From: RYN-230 sp963834515 | Lineage (GTDB): Bacteria > Actinomycetota > Actinomycetes > Streptosporangiales > Streptosporangiaceae | NCBI GenBank assembly: GCA_963834515.1 | Contig: CAWICB010000004.1 | Location: forward strand, 248,001-312,000 | Reading direction: 5' to 3' | DNA length: 64,000 nucleotides | In this document: piece by piece, positions 33,222 through 41,377 of the stretch | How the letters are laid out: each line of letters begins with the position of its first letter | Numbering within the stretch: the stretch's first letter is position 1 | Position numbers and translations under genes: made by a program | Notes under the pieces: model-generated | What the model was told of the DNA's origin: nothing | Seen by the model: only the letters and a program-made list of their open reading frames with translations | Databases searched by the model: none

Positions 33222-35612
33222 TCAGAAGGGGCTTTGCGTGGGCCGCCGGGGCGTCATGGCGGTCAGGATGCACTCGTGGGGCCGGCAGTCGGCCAGGGCG
33301 CGGTGGACGCGGTCTAGGGCGCCGGGGAGCCAGCGCCCCTCCAGCTCCAGCGCCCCGGCCAGTTCGGGTGCCTCGCGCCCGTACACGCGCCGCCACTCCG
33401 CCCAGACCACGCTCAGCTCCCAGATCACGGGCCAGTGTGTCCGCCAGCACGGCCGCAGCTCCTTATCGCGCGGCCACGCCTGGGACGGGACCAGGACCTG
33501 GTCCACCCACTCCGACAGCCGCGCCAGCTCGGCTGCGCGGGTGGATTGGTCCATGGCGGACCAGTTGGGTGCCGGGACGCGGGCGCCCTTGCTGGCCAGG
33601 TCGGCCACCTGGTCCTCCACGTCCTGGAGGCGGGCACCGATAGCGTCAACCTCGGCCGTCAGGCGCCCGACGCGGCCCCGGATGTCTTTCGCCATGAGCA
33701 GGCCGGAGCGGTCCACCACGGCGTCCAGGTGGCGAACCTTCCCCCCGAGGTCGGACAGGCGGGCCGCCAGGGCGGCCAGCGTCTCGTACGGGATGGAGGA
33801 CCCGGCCTGGCGGGCGCGTTCCAATTCTTCCTGGAGGCGCCGCGCCTCTGCCGCCGGGTCCTCCCCCCGGGGGTGGTGTCCGGTGCGCCGGTCACGTGAT
33901 GGTGCCCTCCCCGTCCTGGCGGCCGGGAAGCCCGGCCGGAGTGGCCGGAGGCCGGCCAGCACACCGCTAAGGTCTGGCGCCGTGGTGGCCCAGCCCGGCA
34001 CCGGGATCTCGGTATCCCAGCCCACGTCCAGGGCCGCGTCCAGGACCGGCGGAGCGGCCTGGAGCCGGAGGCGGACCGCCAGCCTGGCCCAGGCCGGGCG
34101 GATCTTGACCACCACGGGGGACAAGTCCCCTTCCAAGATCAGGGCCCGGCGGCGGGGCAGGCGTCGCACGAACGCAGGCGGCACGGCCGGGACCTGGACC
34201 CGGCGCTCCCCCTCGGTCATGCCGACAGTGCCGCAAACGTCGGACACCGCGTCCAGACAGTCCGAGTCGGTCACACCCGGCATGATGATCTTGTTCGTGG
34301 TGTCCCAGATGGTTGCCGCGCCGTCTGCTCCCCAGCCCTCGCGGAGCTGGCCGAGGCCGTGGGCCACGGCCACGATGGTGATGCCCTTCCCGGCCGAGTC
34401 GGCCAGCCAAAGGTCCAGCGGGACGCGGACGATCTGCCGGGCCTCGTCCAGGAACAGGCCCAGGGGCGGGTCCAGTTTCCCGGCGGAGCGTCGGGAGCCG
34501 GACAGGCTGGCCATGCGCTGCACGTAGTCGGTGAAGCACCGGAACAGCGGCGCGATCGTGGTCCCGGCGACGCCGGGCGCGATCATGTACAGGGTGCCGC
34601 AGGACGCGGCGAACGCGTCCGCGTCGAACGGCCGGGCGGCCGGGCCGTGGACCATGGCGGCCACGGCCGGGTCTGCGACCCAGGTCAGGGACTTGGCCAT
34701 GGTCATGCGGATGGAGTCCGGGGACCGGCCCTCCCGGGTGGCCTCCGCGAACACGGACCGAAGCTGGCGGGACGCGGCCGGGTGACCCGCCAGGACGGAC
34801 CCGCCGATGGCGTCGCCCTCGCGGTTGGCCCAGTCCCAGATGTCCAGCACGGTCCGCCCCGACAGGGCAGCCGCATGCAGCAGCGCGGCCAGCGCGATCG
34901 CGGCCTTGTCCTGCCACCAGGCCATATCCCCGGTCTCTATCCGCGGCCCGATGATGCTGTCGGCGCGGATGAACGCCTCCGCCGGGTTCTCACACCCGGA
35001 CACCACGTCCCACCCAAACGAGGAGGGCACCCCGCCCACCTCGTACGGGTTGAACACGAACACCGGGCCGTGCCGCCAGCGCGCCCCGGCCGTCAGGCTG
35101 AACAGGTCAGCCCGGGTGGACGTGGCGATGGCCGCGCCCGGCCAGTCCACCAACAGATCCGCGAGCATGCCGGACTTGTGCTTACGCGGCGGGGCGATCA
35201 TCAGCCAGTTGGCCTCCATGGAACCGAACACGCGCTTACCGAACTGGGCGCGGCCCAGCCGCAGCGCGTAGGCGGTGGCCGCGGTGGCCACCATGCGCTG
35301 GCCCCAGGTCAGGCCTGGCCGGACCCGGCCGCCGCAGTGGGCGGCGGCCGTCCGGCTCCACTGGGTCCCCAGCTCGGCTAGGGATGCGAATCCCGGGCCG
35401 GGCCGCAGCCGGCACCGGGCCCGCCAGCGCATCGCGCGGGCCCGGTTGCGCTCCATGGCCCGGGAACCCAGGTTGAACCGCCAGAACAGCACAGCCACCA
35501 GCACGAGGGCCACTAGGTCCCCTGCCGGATGGGACAGGCCCCACCATGTGAGGCGGAGGAGCCCGAGGGCCAGCCAGGCCAGCCCGCGGAGCACCATGTC
35601 AGCGATCTTCAC
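33222..35612 (-). CDS. VirD4/TraG-type coupling protein
   Basis: A 796-residue inner-membrane ATPase that would link the relaxase-DNA complex to a transfer channel. Two membrane segments lie at about 10-27 and 31-46. The nucleotide-binding region is APPRKHKSGM at 140-149, where the usual GxGKS loop is altered to RKHKSG with Lys and Ser kept. This is followed by AAIATSTRADLF as in actinobacterial VirD4 proteins. Walker B is LGLFLDEARQI. A C-terminal ~250-residue extension is helical (EEDPAAEARRLQEELERA, then QDVEDQVADLAS). The start overlaps the upstream gene by four bases. It is the last gene of the minus-strand transfer operon. Confidence 0.87.
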   Translation of the reverse strand: MKIADMVLRGLAWLALGLLRLTWWGLSHPAGDLVALVLVAVLFWRFNLGSRAMERNRARAMRWRARCRLRPGPGFASLAELGTQWSRTAAAHCGGRVRPGLTWGQRMVATAATAYALRLGRAQFGKRVFGSMEANWLMIAPPRKHKSGMLADLLVDWPGAAIATSTRADLFSLTAGARWRHGPVFVFNPYEVGGVPSSFGWDVVSGCENPAEAFIRADSIIGPRIETGDMAWWQDKAAIALAALLHAAALSGRTVLDIWDWANREGDAIGGSVLAGHPAASRQLRSVFAEATREGRSPDSIRMTMAKSLTWVADPAVAAMVHGPAARPFDADAFAASCGTLYMIAPGVAGTTIAPLFRCFTDYVQRMASLSGSRRSAGKLDPPLGLFLDEARQIVRVPLDLWLADSAGKGITIVAVAHGLGQLREGWGADGAATIWDTTNKIIMPGVTDSDCLDAVSDVCGTVGMTEGERRVQVPAVPPAFVRRLPRRRALILEGDLSPVVVKIRPAWARLAVRLRLQAAPPVLDAALDVGWDTEIPVPGWATTAPDLSGVLAGLRPLRPGFPAARTGRAPSRDRRTGHHPRGEDPAAEARRLQEELERARQAGSSIPYETLAALAARLSDLGGKVRHLDAVVDRSGLLMAKDIRGRVGRLTAEVDAIGARLQDVEDQVADLASKGARVPAPNWSAMDQSTRAAELARLSEWVDQVLVPSQAWPRDKELRPCWRTHWPVIWELSVVWAEWRRVYGREAPELAGALELEGRWLPGALDRVHRALADCRPHECILTAMTPRRPTQSPF

Positions 35613-36676
35613 TTGCCGTCCTCCCCGCGCTGGCGCTTGGCTAGTTCCTCGTACACGTACGCGCGGGCCGTGCTGGCTGGGACTCCGGCCGCCGCAGCCA
35701 GAGCCTTGGCCGCGGCTCCGGCCGCATCACGCTGGCCATAGTCGGCGCGGTCGCGGTACAGAGCCAGAACGTGGGCCTTCTTGGTCGGGTAGGCGCTGGC
35801 CCCGGCGGCCAGCTCCAGGCGGCTCTGGCGCTGGGCCGTGTCCTCGGCCAGCTCTCGCAAGGATCCGAGCTGGCCAGTGAAGGACCGGGCGAACGTGTCC
35901 ACCGCGTCCCGGGTCGCCACCAGCTCGGCCCGCAGGCCGTCAAGGGCATCTACGTCCAGGGCGGTCGCCTTGGTCTCGGGCAGCGGCGCGGCGGCCAGGA
36001 TGGCGGCCTTCACCCCGCGACGGGTGCCTTTCATATCCACTACGGCGCGGAGCATGTACAGCGCCAGGCGGGCCAGCCCCCGGCCCAGCTTGGCCCACGG
36101 GCTGGCGTCGTCCTTCATGCCCAGGACGTGGCGGCGGACCACCGAGATAGTCCGGTCGGTAGTTAGCGCCAGCAGGATCGGCGCGGCCACGTAGACAGCC
36201 ACCGACCGGAGGCTGGCCTGGTCCGCGGCCGTCCAGTTCATGAACGCCGACGTGGCAGCACAGATCACGATGGCGGCCCGCTCAGCCGGGGCGCCCAAGC
36301 CCTTACGAGCCAGCCCGAGGGCCAGCACAGAGAAAATGATCATGGCGGCGTCCAGTGCGAGAGCCTGGACCTGGGCAGCCACGTGTTCGTGCTTCTGGGA
36401 GAAGATGAACGCGTACTGCGCCGCGTACACCACATACAGGAGACCGGCGTCCAGCAGGCCAAGAAGCACCATACCGGCGTTCACCAGGCCCCGCCCGGGC
36501 TCACGGACCCGGGCGGGAGCGTCGCCGCGGCCGAGCGCGCGGCGCTCCCGCCGGGACAAGTTCGTGAGCATAGGTCCGGTCTCCGTGTCGTACTGGTCCA
36601 GGCCCCGGCCCAGGTGCCAGCGACGCCAGGCCGGGGTGTCGGGGGTGTTCTGTTGTGCGAAGCTGTCAGTGGCCAC
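35609..36676 (-). CDS. SpdB/DUF2637-like transfer membrane protein
   Basis: A 355-residue protein with four hydrophobic helices between about residues 64 and 178 (VNAGMVLLGLLDAGLLYVVY, then QALALDAAMIIFSVLALGLA). Beyond them is a soluble helical C-terminus with an HTH-like end (AAGVPASTARAYVYEELAKR). This matches the layout of DUF2637/SpdB proteins that help plasmids spread between hyphae. It overlaps the coupling-protein gene by four bases, so both are made together. The assignment rests on topology and context, without a diagnostic motif. Confidence 0.65.
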   Translation of the reverse strand: MATDSFAQQNTPDTPAWRRWHLGRGLDQYDTETGPMLTNLSRRERRALGRGDAPARVREPGRGLVNAGMVLLGLLDAGLLYVVYAAQYAFIFSQKHEHVAAQVQALALDAAMIIFSVLALGLARKGLGAPAERAAIVICAATSAFMNWTAADQASLRSVAVYVAAPILLALTTDRTISVVRRHVLGMKDDASPWAKLGRGLARLALYMLRAVVDMKGTRRGVKAAILAAAPLPETKATALDVDALDGLRAELVATRDAVDTFARSFTGQLGSLRELAEDTAQRQSRLELAAGASAYPTKKAHVLALYRDRADYGQRDAAGAAAKALAAAAGVPASTARAYVYEELAKRQRGEDGK

Positions 36677-36787
36677 GGTCGGTCCTTACTGGTAGCGCGG
36701 GGGTCTGCAGGCTCCGAAGCGGCCGGGAAACACCGGCCGCAGGGGTCACCCGGCATGGGTGGGAACGTGACAGGCCGTAAGTGGCGG

Positions 36788-37075
36788 TCACAGCCCGGCC
36801 TCTGGTTCGGCGGTGGACATTGCCCAGGCCGTCAGGGTGGGCTCCCCCGCAGCCATCTCGGCCGCGTACTCCTCGGCCGTGGCCTCCTGCACGCCCAGGT
36901 GGGCCGCAGCGGTATAGGTGGCCGCCTCGGCCTCCAGGTAGGTCAGCCGGTCCCGGGCGGACAAGCCGGAGTCATTCAGAGCGGCCTGGGAACTGGCCGT
37001 GGCCCAGATCAGGTCCGTACGGGTTGGCTGGCTCGGCCCCTGGACGGGCTGGGCCCCCGGTGTCTGGCCGGTCAT
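36788..37075 (-). CDS. Small acidic protein with EPEAGL C-terminus
   Basis: A 95-residue helical protein: TDLIWATASSQAALNDSGLS, then ARDRLTYLEAEAATYTAAAH, ending AMSTAEPEAGL. It overlaps the upstream gene by four bases. No family is recognised. Its last six residues are shared with the upstream small protein, the GIY-YIG-like protein (variant) and the reconstructed relaxase. It lies in the coupling-protein operon, 111 bp before the SpdB-like gene. Confidence 0.6.
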   Translation of the reverse strand: MTGQTPGAQPVQGPSQPTRTDLIWATASSQAALNDSGLSARDRLTYLEAEAATYTAAAHLGVQEATAEEYAAEMAAGEPTLTAWAMSTAEPEAGL

Positions 37076-37347
37076 AGCCCTGCCTCCGGCTCAGGCTCGG
37101 GTGGTTCGGCTGGATTCCCGGCTGCTTCCTGGGCCTCGAAGGCGGCGTTCCAGGCGGCGTGCAGGTCGTCCAGCAGCCTGCTGGTTTCCTGCCATGGCTC
37201 GGACAGCTGCGGATGGACAGCGCGCTGCTTATGCCAGCCGGACATCAGGTGATAGCTAAGGATCTTGTTCTCATCTAGGGATAGCGGCTCGAATAGGGCC
37301 GGGTCGCTCGGCTGGGCGGGCAGCGTGGTGGGTTCGGGGCCAGTCAT
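37072..37347 (-). CDS. Small acidic protein ending PEPEAGL
   Basis: A 91-residue protein. The central helical part contains LDENKILSYHLMSGWHKQRA and ETSRLLDDLHAAWNAAFEAQ, and a Pro/Glu-rich tail ends PPEPEPEAGL. The start ATG 37347 lies 51 bp after the GIY-YIG-like gene. The stop overlaps the next gene by four bases. No family is recognised. The tail matches that of the relaxase in residues but not in codons. Confidence 0.6.
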   Translation of the reverse strand: MTGPEPTTLPAQPSDPALFEPLSLDENKILSYHLMSGWHKQRAVHPQLSEPWQETSRLLDDLHAAWNAAFEAQEAAGNPAEPPEPEPEAGL

Positions 37348-37398
37348 CGCAATGTGCCTCCAGTTCGGGTCGGGTTGGCGCGGCCGCGGTGGGCTGGT

Positions 37399-37998
37399 TC
37401 ACAAGCCGGCTTGCAGTTCGGGTTCCGGCGGTGGCCGCGCGGACAGCTCGGGGGCCCGCCAGCTCCGCTCCAGCTCGGCCACCGCGGCTTCCAGCACGGG
37501 ATCGGCCGGGGCCGGCTTGCCCCACGGCCACGGCTCGGGCTCACTCGGCGGGGGCGGGGCCGGGATGTAGGAGTGCCAGGCCTGCGGCTCTGGCGCGGCG
37601 GAGACCGCGGGGGCGGGGTCTTGCAGGGCTGCGGGCGGTACGGGCAGGCCGAAGATGTCCAGCAGCATCGAGCGCTGCACGGGATTCGACCGATCCCACC
37701 CGGCGCGGCTCAGCGCGTCCTCAGCGGCCAGTTCCCCGGCCTGATAGCCGTTGACGGCTTTGCACACCTCGCAGCGACGGGCCGCGCCGTGCTGCTTCAG
37801 CCGCCGCTCCAGCCCTCGCCCGCCCGGCTGGGACTGGGCCAGCACCCAGAACCCGCCGCGTTCGACCTGAACCTGGGTGAGGCGGGCACCGCGGCCCAGC
37901 GCGTGGTCGGTCAGCCGCTGTCCCAGCCGACGCTCCGGGGTGGTGCCGGTGTAGTGGGCTGCGTGCCCTAACGGCGGCCACAGGTGCAGCGTGTACAC
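37399..37998 (-). CDS. GIY-YIG-like nuclease-fold protein ending ELQAGL
   Basis: A 199-residue protein. The N-terminal ~80 residues (MYTLHLWPPLGHAAHYTGTT, then RLGQRLTDHALGRGARLTQV and RGLERRLKQHGAARRCEVC) follow a degenerate GIY-YIG plan, with YTG in place of YIG and the conserved Arg and Glu helices. They end in a CEVC pair. A Pro-rich linker with AWHSYIPAPPPPSEPEPWPW leads to the tail PPPEPELQAGL. It is the first gene of the transfer operon. Similar small proteins occur widely in actinobacterial mobile elements. Nuclease activity is not shown. Confidence 0.65.
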   Translation of the reverse strand: MYTLHLWPPLGHAAHYTGTTPERRLGQRLTDHALGRGARLTQVQVERGGFWVLAQSQPGGRGLERRLKQHGAARRCEVCKAVNGYQAGELAAEDALSRAGWDRSNPVQRSMLLDIFGLPVPPAALQDPAPAVSAAPEPQAWHSYIPAPPPPSEPEPWPWGKPAPADPVLEAAVAELERSWRAPELSARPPPEPELQAGL

Positions 37999-38021
37999 GA
38001 CGTGCCAGGCTCATGCCAGCC

Positions 38022-38405
38022 TCAGACCGAACCGGACTGCGCGGCGGCGGCGGCCATGCGGGCCCGCCACCGGGCCGCGAACTCGGCCAGGTCGGTCACG
38101 TCCTGGCCGCTCGCGGCGAAGTCATCGGCAAACCGCCGCGGATACCGGCGGGTCGTCTTCCTGCTCCCCCGGCACACCACCGTGCACGGCAGCACATCCG
38201 CGATAGCCAGCCGTCGGACCGTCTCCCGGGAAACCCCCAGCCGGTCCGCGAACTGCCCCGCCGTCAAGAAATCCGCACCCGCCACGGCGGAAGGTGCAGG
38301 CTGAGGCGGGGCGAACGCTGCGGCCACTCCCCGCGCCAGCGCTTCCAGCAGCTCCGGCGGGACCACAGCCCCCGACAGCGGTACCTCTACGCGCTCATCA
38401 GTCAC
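38022..38405 (-). CDS. AlpA/excisionase-like HTH protein
   Basis: A 127-residue protein with a MerR-like winged helix: FLTAGQFADRLGVSRETVRR, then the wing with RKTTRRYPRRFADDF. This is the excisionase/AlpA layout used to direct integrase towards excision. Start GTG 38405 was chosen because GGGAGGAG lies nine bases upstream; the open frame to 38531 crosses the operator. It sits between the transfer operon and the GntR gene. It is far from int, so a purely regulatory role is possible. Confidence 0.72.
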   Translation of the reverse strand: MTDERVEVPLSGAVVPPELLEALARGVAAAFAPPQPAPSAVAGADFLTAGQFADRLGVSRETVRRLAIADVLPCTVVCRGSRKTTRRYPRRFADDFAASGQDVTDLAEFAARWRARMAAAAAQSGSV

Positions 38406-38473
38406 AGGAACGGGCTCCTCCCGAGTCGCACCCAGAGCAGCGGTGCCGTTGGTGGCACAGCCGGGATACTCTG

Positions 38474-38519
38474 ACTCCTCTAGGTGCCTAGAGGAGTTGT
38501 AACACGTATAGAGGAGTTG
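38474..38519. promoter_or_regulatory. Operator cluster upstream of the AlpA-like gene
   Basis: A near-perfect palindrome with 11-bp arms (ACTCCTCTAGG and CCTAGAGGAGT, 38474-38497, two-base centre) is followed by a third copy of the half-site, TAGAGGAGTTG at 38509-38519. It lies about 70-115 bp upstream of the AlpA-like start. It is a likely repressor site, perhaps for the adjacent GntR protein or for autoregulation. Confidence 0.55.
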
Positions 38520-38670
38520 AGGCAAGCGCAAAAAGAGTCGGGCGGCTCAGCGCCTGGCGGCCAAGATCGGCAGCATCAGGCCAGGCCCCGGCGCCAGGGT
38601 CCGCACGGAGTTCGAGCCGAGGTTGAGCTTCTGACGGGCCTGCGGCTGAAGCAGTTAGAACGAAGAGTGC

Positions 38671-39453
38671 TCAGTGGGCAGGCAGCTCGTAATTAAGGAC
38701 ATACGCGTCCGCGGACATGATGGTGTCGCAGACTTCGACCGCCCGGCCGTCCGTATCGAACGCGGTACGGACCAGCCGGAATACAGGCACCCCTGGCGTC
38801 ATCGCCAGTATCCGCGCCTCAGCCTCCGTAGGCATCCGCGCAGTGACTTCCTCTGTGAACCGCTCCAGAGTGTGCCCGAGTTCTTCAAGGCGGGCATAGA
38901 TTCCCCCGGGCCCGGGGTTGGGGTCTGCGATCGGAGTGCCATGCGCTATCTCGGCTGGAAGATACGAGGTAGCGGTTTCAACCGGTGTCCCATCAAGGGA
39001 ATAGCGTCGGCTCCGAACAACTACAGGTCCAGAGTGGTTAAGTCGCTCACCTATTTCAGGCGGTACCGCCATCTCGTTAACCTGAATCAAGTCAACGTCA
39101 GGTATCGCGCCAGCTTGTTCCGACTCGGCAAGAAACGCGGCTTTGCCTTCTTTCCGGTGGCGCCGCGCAAAACGATCCGAGGCCAGCCTGTGCACAGGAG
39201 GCTTTCTCCGTACGTACACACCGCGGCCGTGCTCAGCACGAGTAAGTCCCTCCGCCTCAAGAAGTTGCAGCGCGCTCCGAACAGTCATTCGAGCAACGCC
39301 GTAGTGATCTATCAGCTGGGCCTCGGATGGAAGGCGGTCACCTTCACGCAGCCGCCCGTCCCCTATCGCTGCTCGCAGCTGGTCAGCGATCTGCCGGAAC
39401 ACGGCCCTGTCGCTGGCTGGATCCACCGCCAGGCCGTCAAGCACGCTGCTCAT
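38671..39453 (-). CDS. GntR/HutC-family repressor (KorSA-like)
   Basis: A 260-residue regulator. The N-terminal winged helix contains REGDRLPSEAQLIDHYGVAR and MTVRSALQLLEAEGL. The C-terminal UTRA ligand-binding domain contains VVVRSRRYSLDGTPVETATS and PGVPVFRLVRTAFDTDGRAV. Element-borne members (KorSA) repress transfer genes of actinomycete integrative elements. ATG 39453 lies just upstream of the HTH; the earlier frame is unlikely. It is divergent from the NUDIX gene across 85 bp holding GTCTAGTAGTCT, probably its own operator. Confidence 0.88.
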   Translation of the reverse strand: MSSVLDGLAVDPASDRAVFRQIADQLRAAIGDGRLREGDRLPSEAQLIDHYGVARMTVRSALQLLEAEGLTRAEHGRGVYVRRKPPVHRLASDRFARRHRKEGKAAFLAESEQAGAIPDVDLIQVNEMAVPPEIGERLNHSGPVVVRSRRYSLDGTPVETATSYLPAEIAHGTPIADPNPGPGGIYARLEELGHTLERFTEEVTARMPTEAEARILAMTPGVPVFRLVRTAFDTDGRAVEVCDTIMSADAYVLNYELPAH

Positions 39454-39538
39454 GTCGCGCCTCCCGGCCGCCGGCCGCTGACTTGTCCGGACGTCTAGTA
39501 GTCTCAAGCCTACCGAACTGCTTGATGGGAGTCAGCAG

Positions 39539-39985
39539 GTGACTGATGAGGACACACGCCACTCAGTAAGCGTCGCCGGCGTCGTGATGGACGCGGACGG
39601 CCGTGCGCTCATCATTCAACGCCGAGATAACGCTCATTGGGAACCGCCCGGCGGTGTGCTTGAGCGAAATGAGACCGTCATGGACGGCTTGCTGCGAGAG
39701 ATCAAAGAAGAGACCGGGCTGGCCGTTGAACCAGTAGCGCTTACCGGCGTTTACAAGAACATGAGTCGAGGAATTATCGCGCTTGTGTTCAGGTGCCGGG
39801 CTATCGGTGGCAAGCTAACCGAAAACCCGGAAGTTGCTGGATTCCGGTGGGTCCGGGAGGCTGATGTGGGCTCGCTTATGTCAGAGGCGTATGCGGTTCG
39901 TGTTCTTGACGCATTCCAGCCACAGTCAGCACCGGCCGTCCGGGAGCACGACGGCGTTAATTTGCTCGTCCCAGCGGGGAGCTAA
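39539..39985 (+). CDS. NUDIX hydrolase, possible Pif-type immunity factor
   Basis: A 148-residue protein with the NUDIX box GGVLERNETVMDGLLREI followed by KEETGL, complete in its catalytic residues. Start GTG 39539. In pSAM2, the NUDIX protein Pif sits with the KorSA repressor and prevents redundant transfer between cells carrying the element. The same gene pair here suggests that role. A nucleotide-sanitising enzyme is the alternative. The 459 bases after it (39986-40444) contain no gene I can support. Confidence 0.85.
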   Translation: MTDEDTRHSVSVAGVVMDADGRALIIQRRDNAHWEPPGGVLERNETVMDGLLREIKEETGLAVEPVALTGVYKNMSRGIIALVFRCRAIGGKLTENPEVAGFRWVREADVGSLMSEAYAVRVLDAFQPQSAPAVREHDGVNLLVPAGS

Positions 39986-40444
39986 AGGCACGCTCACTAC
40001 CTTCGGCTCGGACCCTGAGTTACCTCCAGGACCGTCTCTTACGCCTGCGAAGCGACGTCCTCCGTGGGGTGATGCGCGGCAGTCGTCTGCCAACTGATGC
40101 GCGACAGTCCAACTCGCGGATCGCGGCTATTTATGTCTTCCCTGACCGCCTGGGGCTGGCGCAGTCTCGGGTGAGGTGCCCTGGCCGGACGCTCTCTTTG
40201 CGGCATGTGCGGACATTCATCCCGAGGCCGATGCTGCATAGACATACAGCCGGGCCGCTCGTGCGTTGGGCTATGACCGGGTCGCCAGCGACGCGAGGCC
40301 CACTGGATAACCGCGCACCGACCCGCCGTTCGGTGCGGCGACGTTGCTGGCCAGTGTGCCGCTTGGAATGCACTGAACTGGTCACTCTGCGCGGTGCGCG
40401 TGAGTGCTTTCCCGAGGTTGGCTCGCGGGTGCATGACGCCATCC

Positions 40445-40500
40445 TGCAACTAGTAGTTGCACATTCCTGGCTTGACATGCTACCTTCGGTTGCAGATAGA
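40445..40500 (+). promoter_or_regulatory. Palindromic operator and promoter of the SRPBCC-ArsR operon
   Basis: TGCAACTAGTAGTTGCA (40445-40461) is a perfect palindrome around one base. It is followed by TTGACA (40472-40477), a 17-base spacer and GATAGA (40495-40500), giving a plausible -35/-10 pair. GGTTGCAG at 40489 repeats a half-site within the spacer. The ArsR protein encoded second in the operon is the likely binder. Confidence 0.6.
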
Positions 40501-40538
40501 AGCGGAGCTGGGTGGCTCAGACAGGGAGGCGAATCGTG

Positions 40539-40985
40539 ATGCCAGGCCTGGTGATCGAGCGGGAGGTTGTGATCGAGGCGCCGGCGGAAGTGGTGTGGCG
40601 CATCATCACCGAGCCGGACCAGATCAGCCAGTGGTTCGCCGACCGGGTGGACCTGGTGGTCGAACCCGGCGCCCATGGCTACATGCAATTTGGGGACCAG
40701 GGCGGCCCTGTCGTCGTGGAAACCGTTGACCCGCCGAGGCGCTTCTCCTTCCGGTGGAACTACCCCGCCGGGGAGGAGCCGCTGACTGGCAACTCGATGC
40801 TGGTGGAATTCACGCTGACACCTGAAGGCGCAGAGCGGACCCGCCTGCGGGTGACTGAAAGTGGCCACGAGCTGCGTGGCTGGCCCGACGGGGAAAAGCA
40901 GCGCTACGCCGATGAGCACCGGGAAGGCTGGGCCGAGTACCTGGACCGCCTCGCCAGCGTGCTCGCGGATCGCAGGCCGGGATGA
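40539..40985 (+). CDS. SRPBCC/AHSA1-domain protein
   Basis: A 148-residue START-like protein: IEREVVIEAPAEVVWRIITE, then SQWFADRVDLVVEPG and VETVDPPRRFSFRWNYPAGE. ATG 40539 is favoured by AGGGAGG eight bases upstream. It overlaps the ArsR gene by four bases. SRPBCC-ArsR pairs are common; the SRPBCC partner binds a hydrophobic ligand of unknown nature. It belongs to a four-gene plus-strand group with the following genes. Confidence 0.85.
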   Translation: MPGLVIEREVVIEAPAEVVWRIITEPDQISQWFADRVDLVVEPGAHGYMQFGDQGGPVVVETVDPPRRFSFRWNYPAGEEPLTGNSMLVEFTLTPEGAERTRLRVTESGHELRGWPDGEKQRYADEHREGWAEYLDRLASVLADRRPG

Positions 40986-41329
40986 CCACACCGGCCGATG
41001 ACGAGCTGTGGTCGGCCATCGCCGACCCGTCTCGCCGCCGGGTCCTCGACCTGGTAGTCAGCAATAGTGACGTCAGCGCCAGCTGGCTGGCGGGCCGGGT
41101 GCCGTTCTCCCGCCAGGCCGTTGCCAAGCACCTAGTGGTGCTGGAACGGGCCGGACTGGTCAGCCGGCGCAAGCGGGGCCGGGAGGTTGTCTACCAGGTC
41201 CAGGCGGACCGGCTCGACAAAGCCACCCGGGCCATGGCTGAGCTTGCCGCCCAGTGGGACCAGCGCTTGGCCGCGATCAAACGGCTCGCTGAAGCAGCGC
41301 ACACTACGCCTGCGGCACCGAGTTGCTGA
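40982..41329 (+). CDS. ArsR-family regulator without metal site
   Basis: A 115-residue winged-helix repressor: ELWSAIADPSRRRVLDLVVS, then FSRQAVAKHLVVLERAGL and REVVYQVQADRLDKATRAM. It lacks the CVC metal motif and belongs to the branch paired with SRPBCC genes, where the signal is not arsenic. It probably represses its own operon through the palindrome at 40445. The start overlaps the previous stop by four bases. Confidence 0.9.
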   Translation: MTTPADDELWSAIADPSRRRVLDLVVSNSDVSASWLAGRVPFSRQAVAKHLVVLERAGLVSRRKRGREVVYQVQADRLDKATRAMAELAAQWDQRLAAIKRLAEAAHTTPAAPSC

Positions 41330-41377
41330 GGGGCTAGACGAATACCACAACCCGTGACACGTATGTCGGAGGACATC

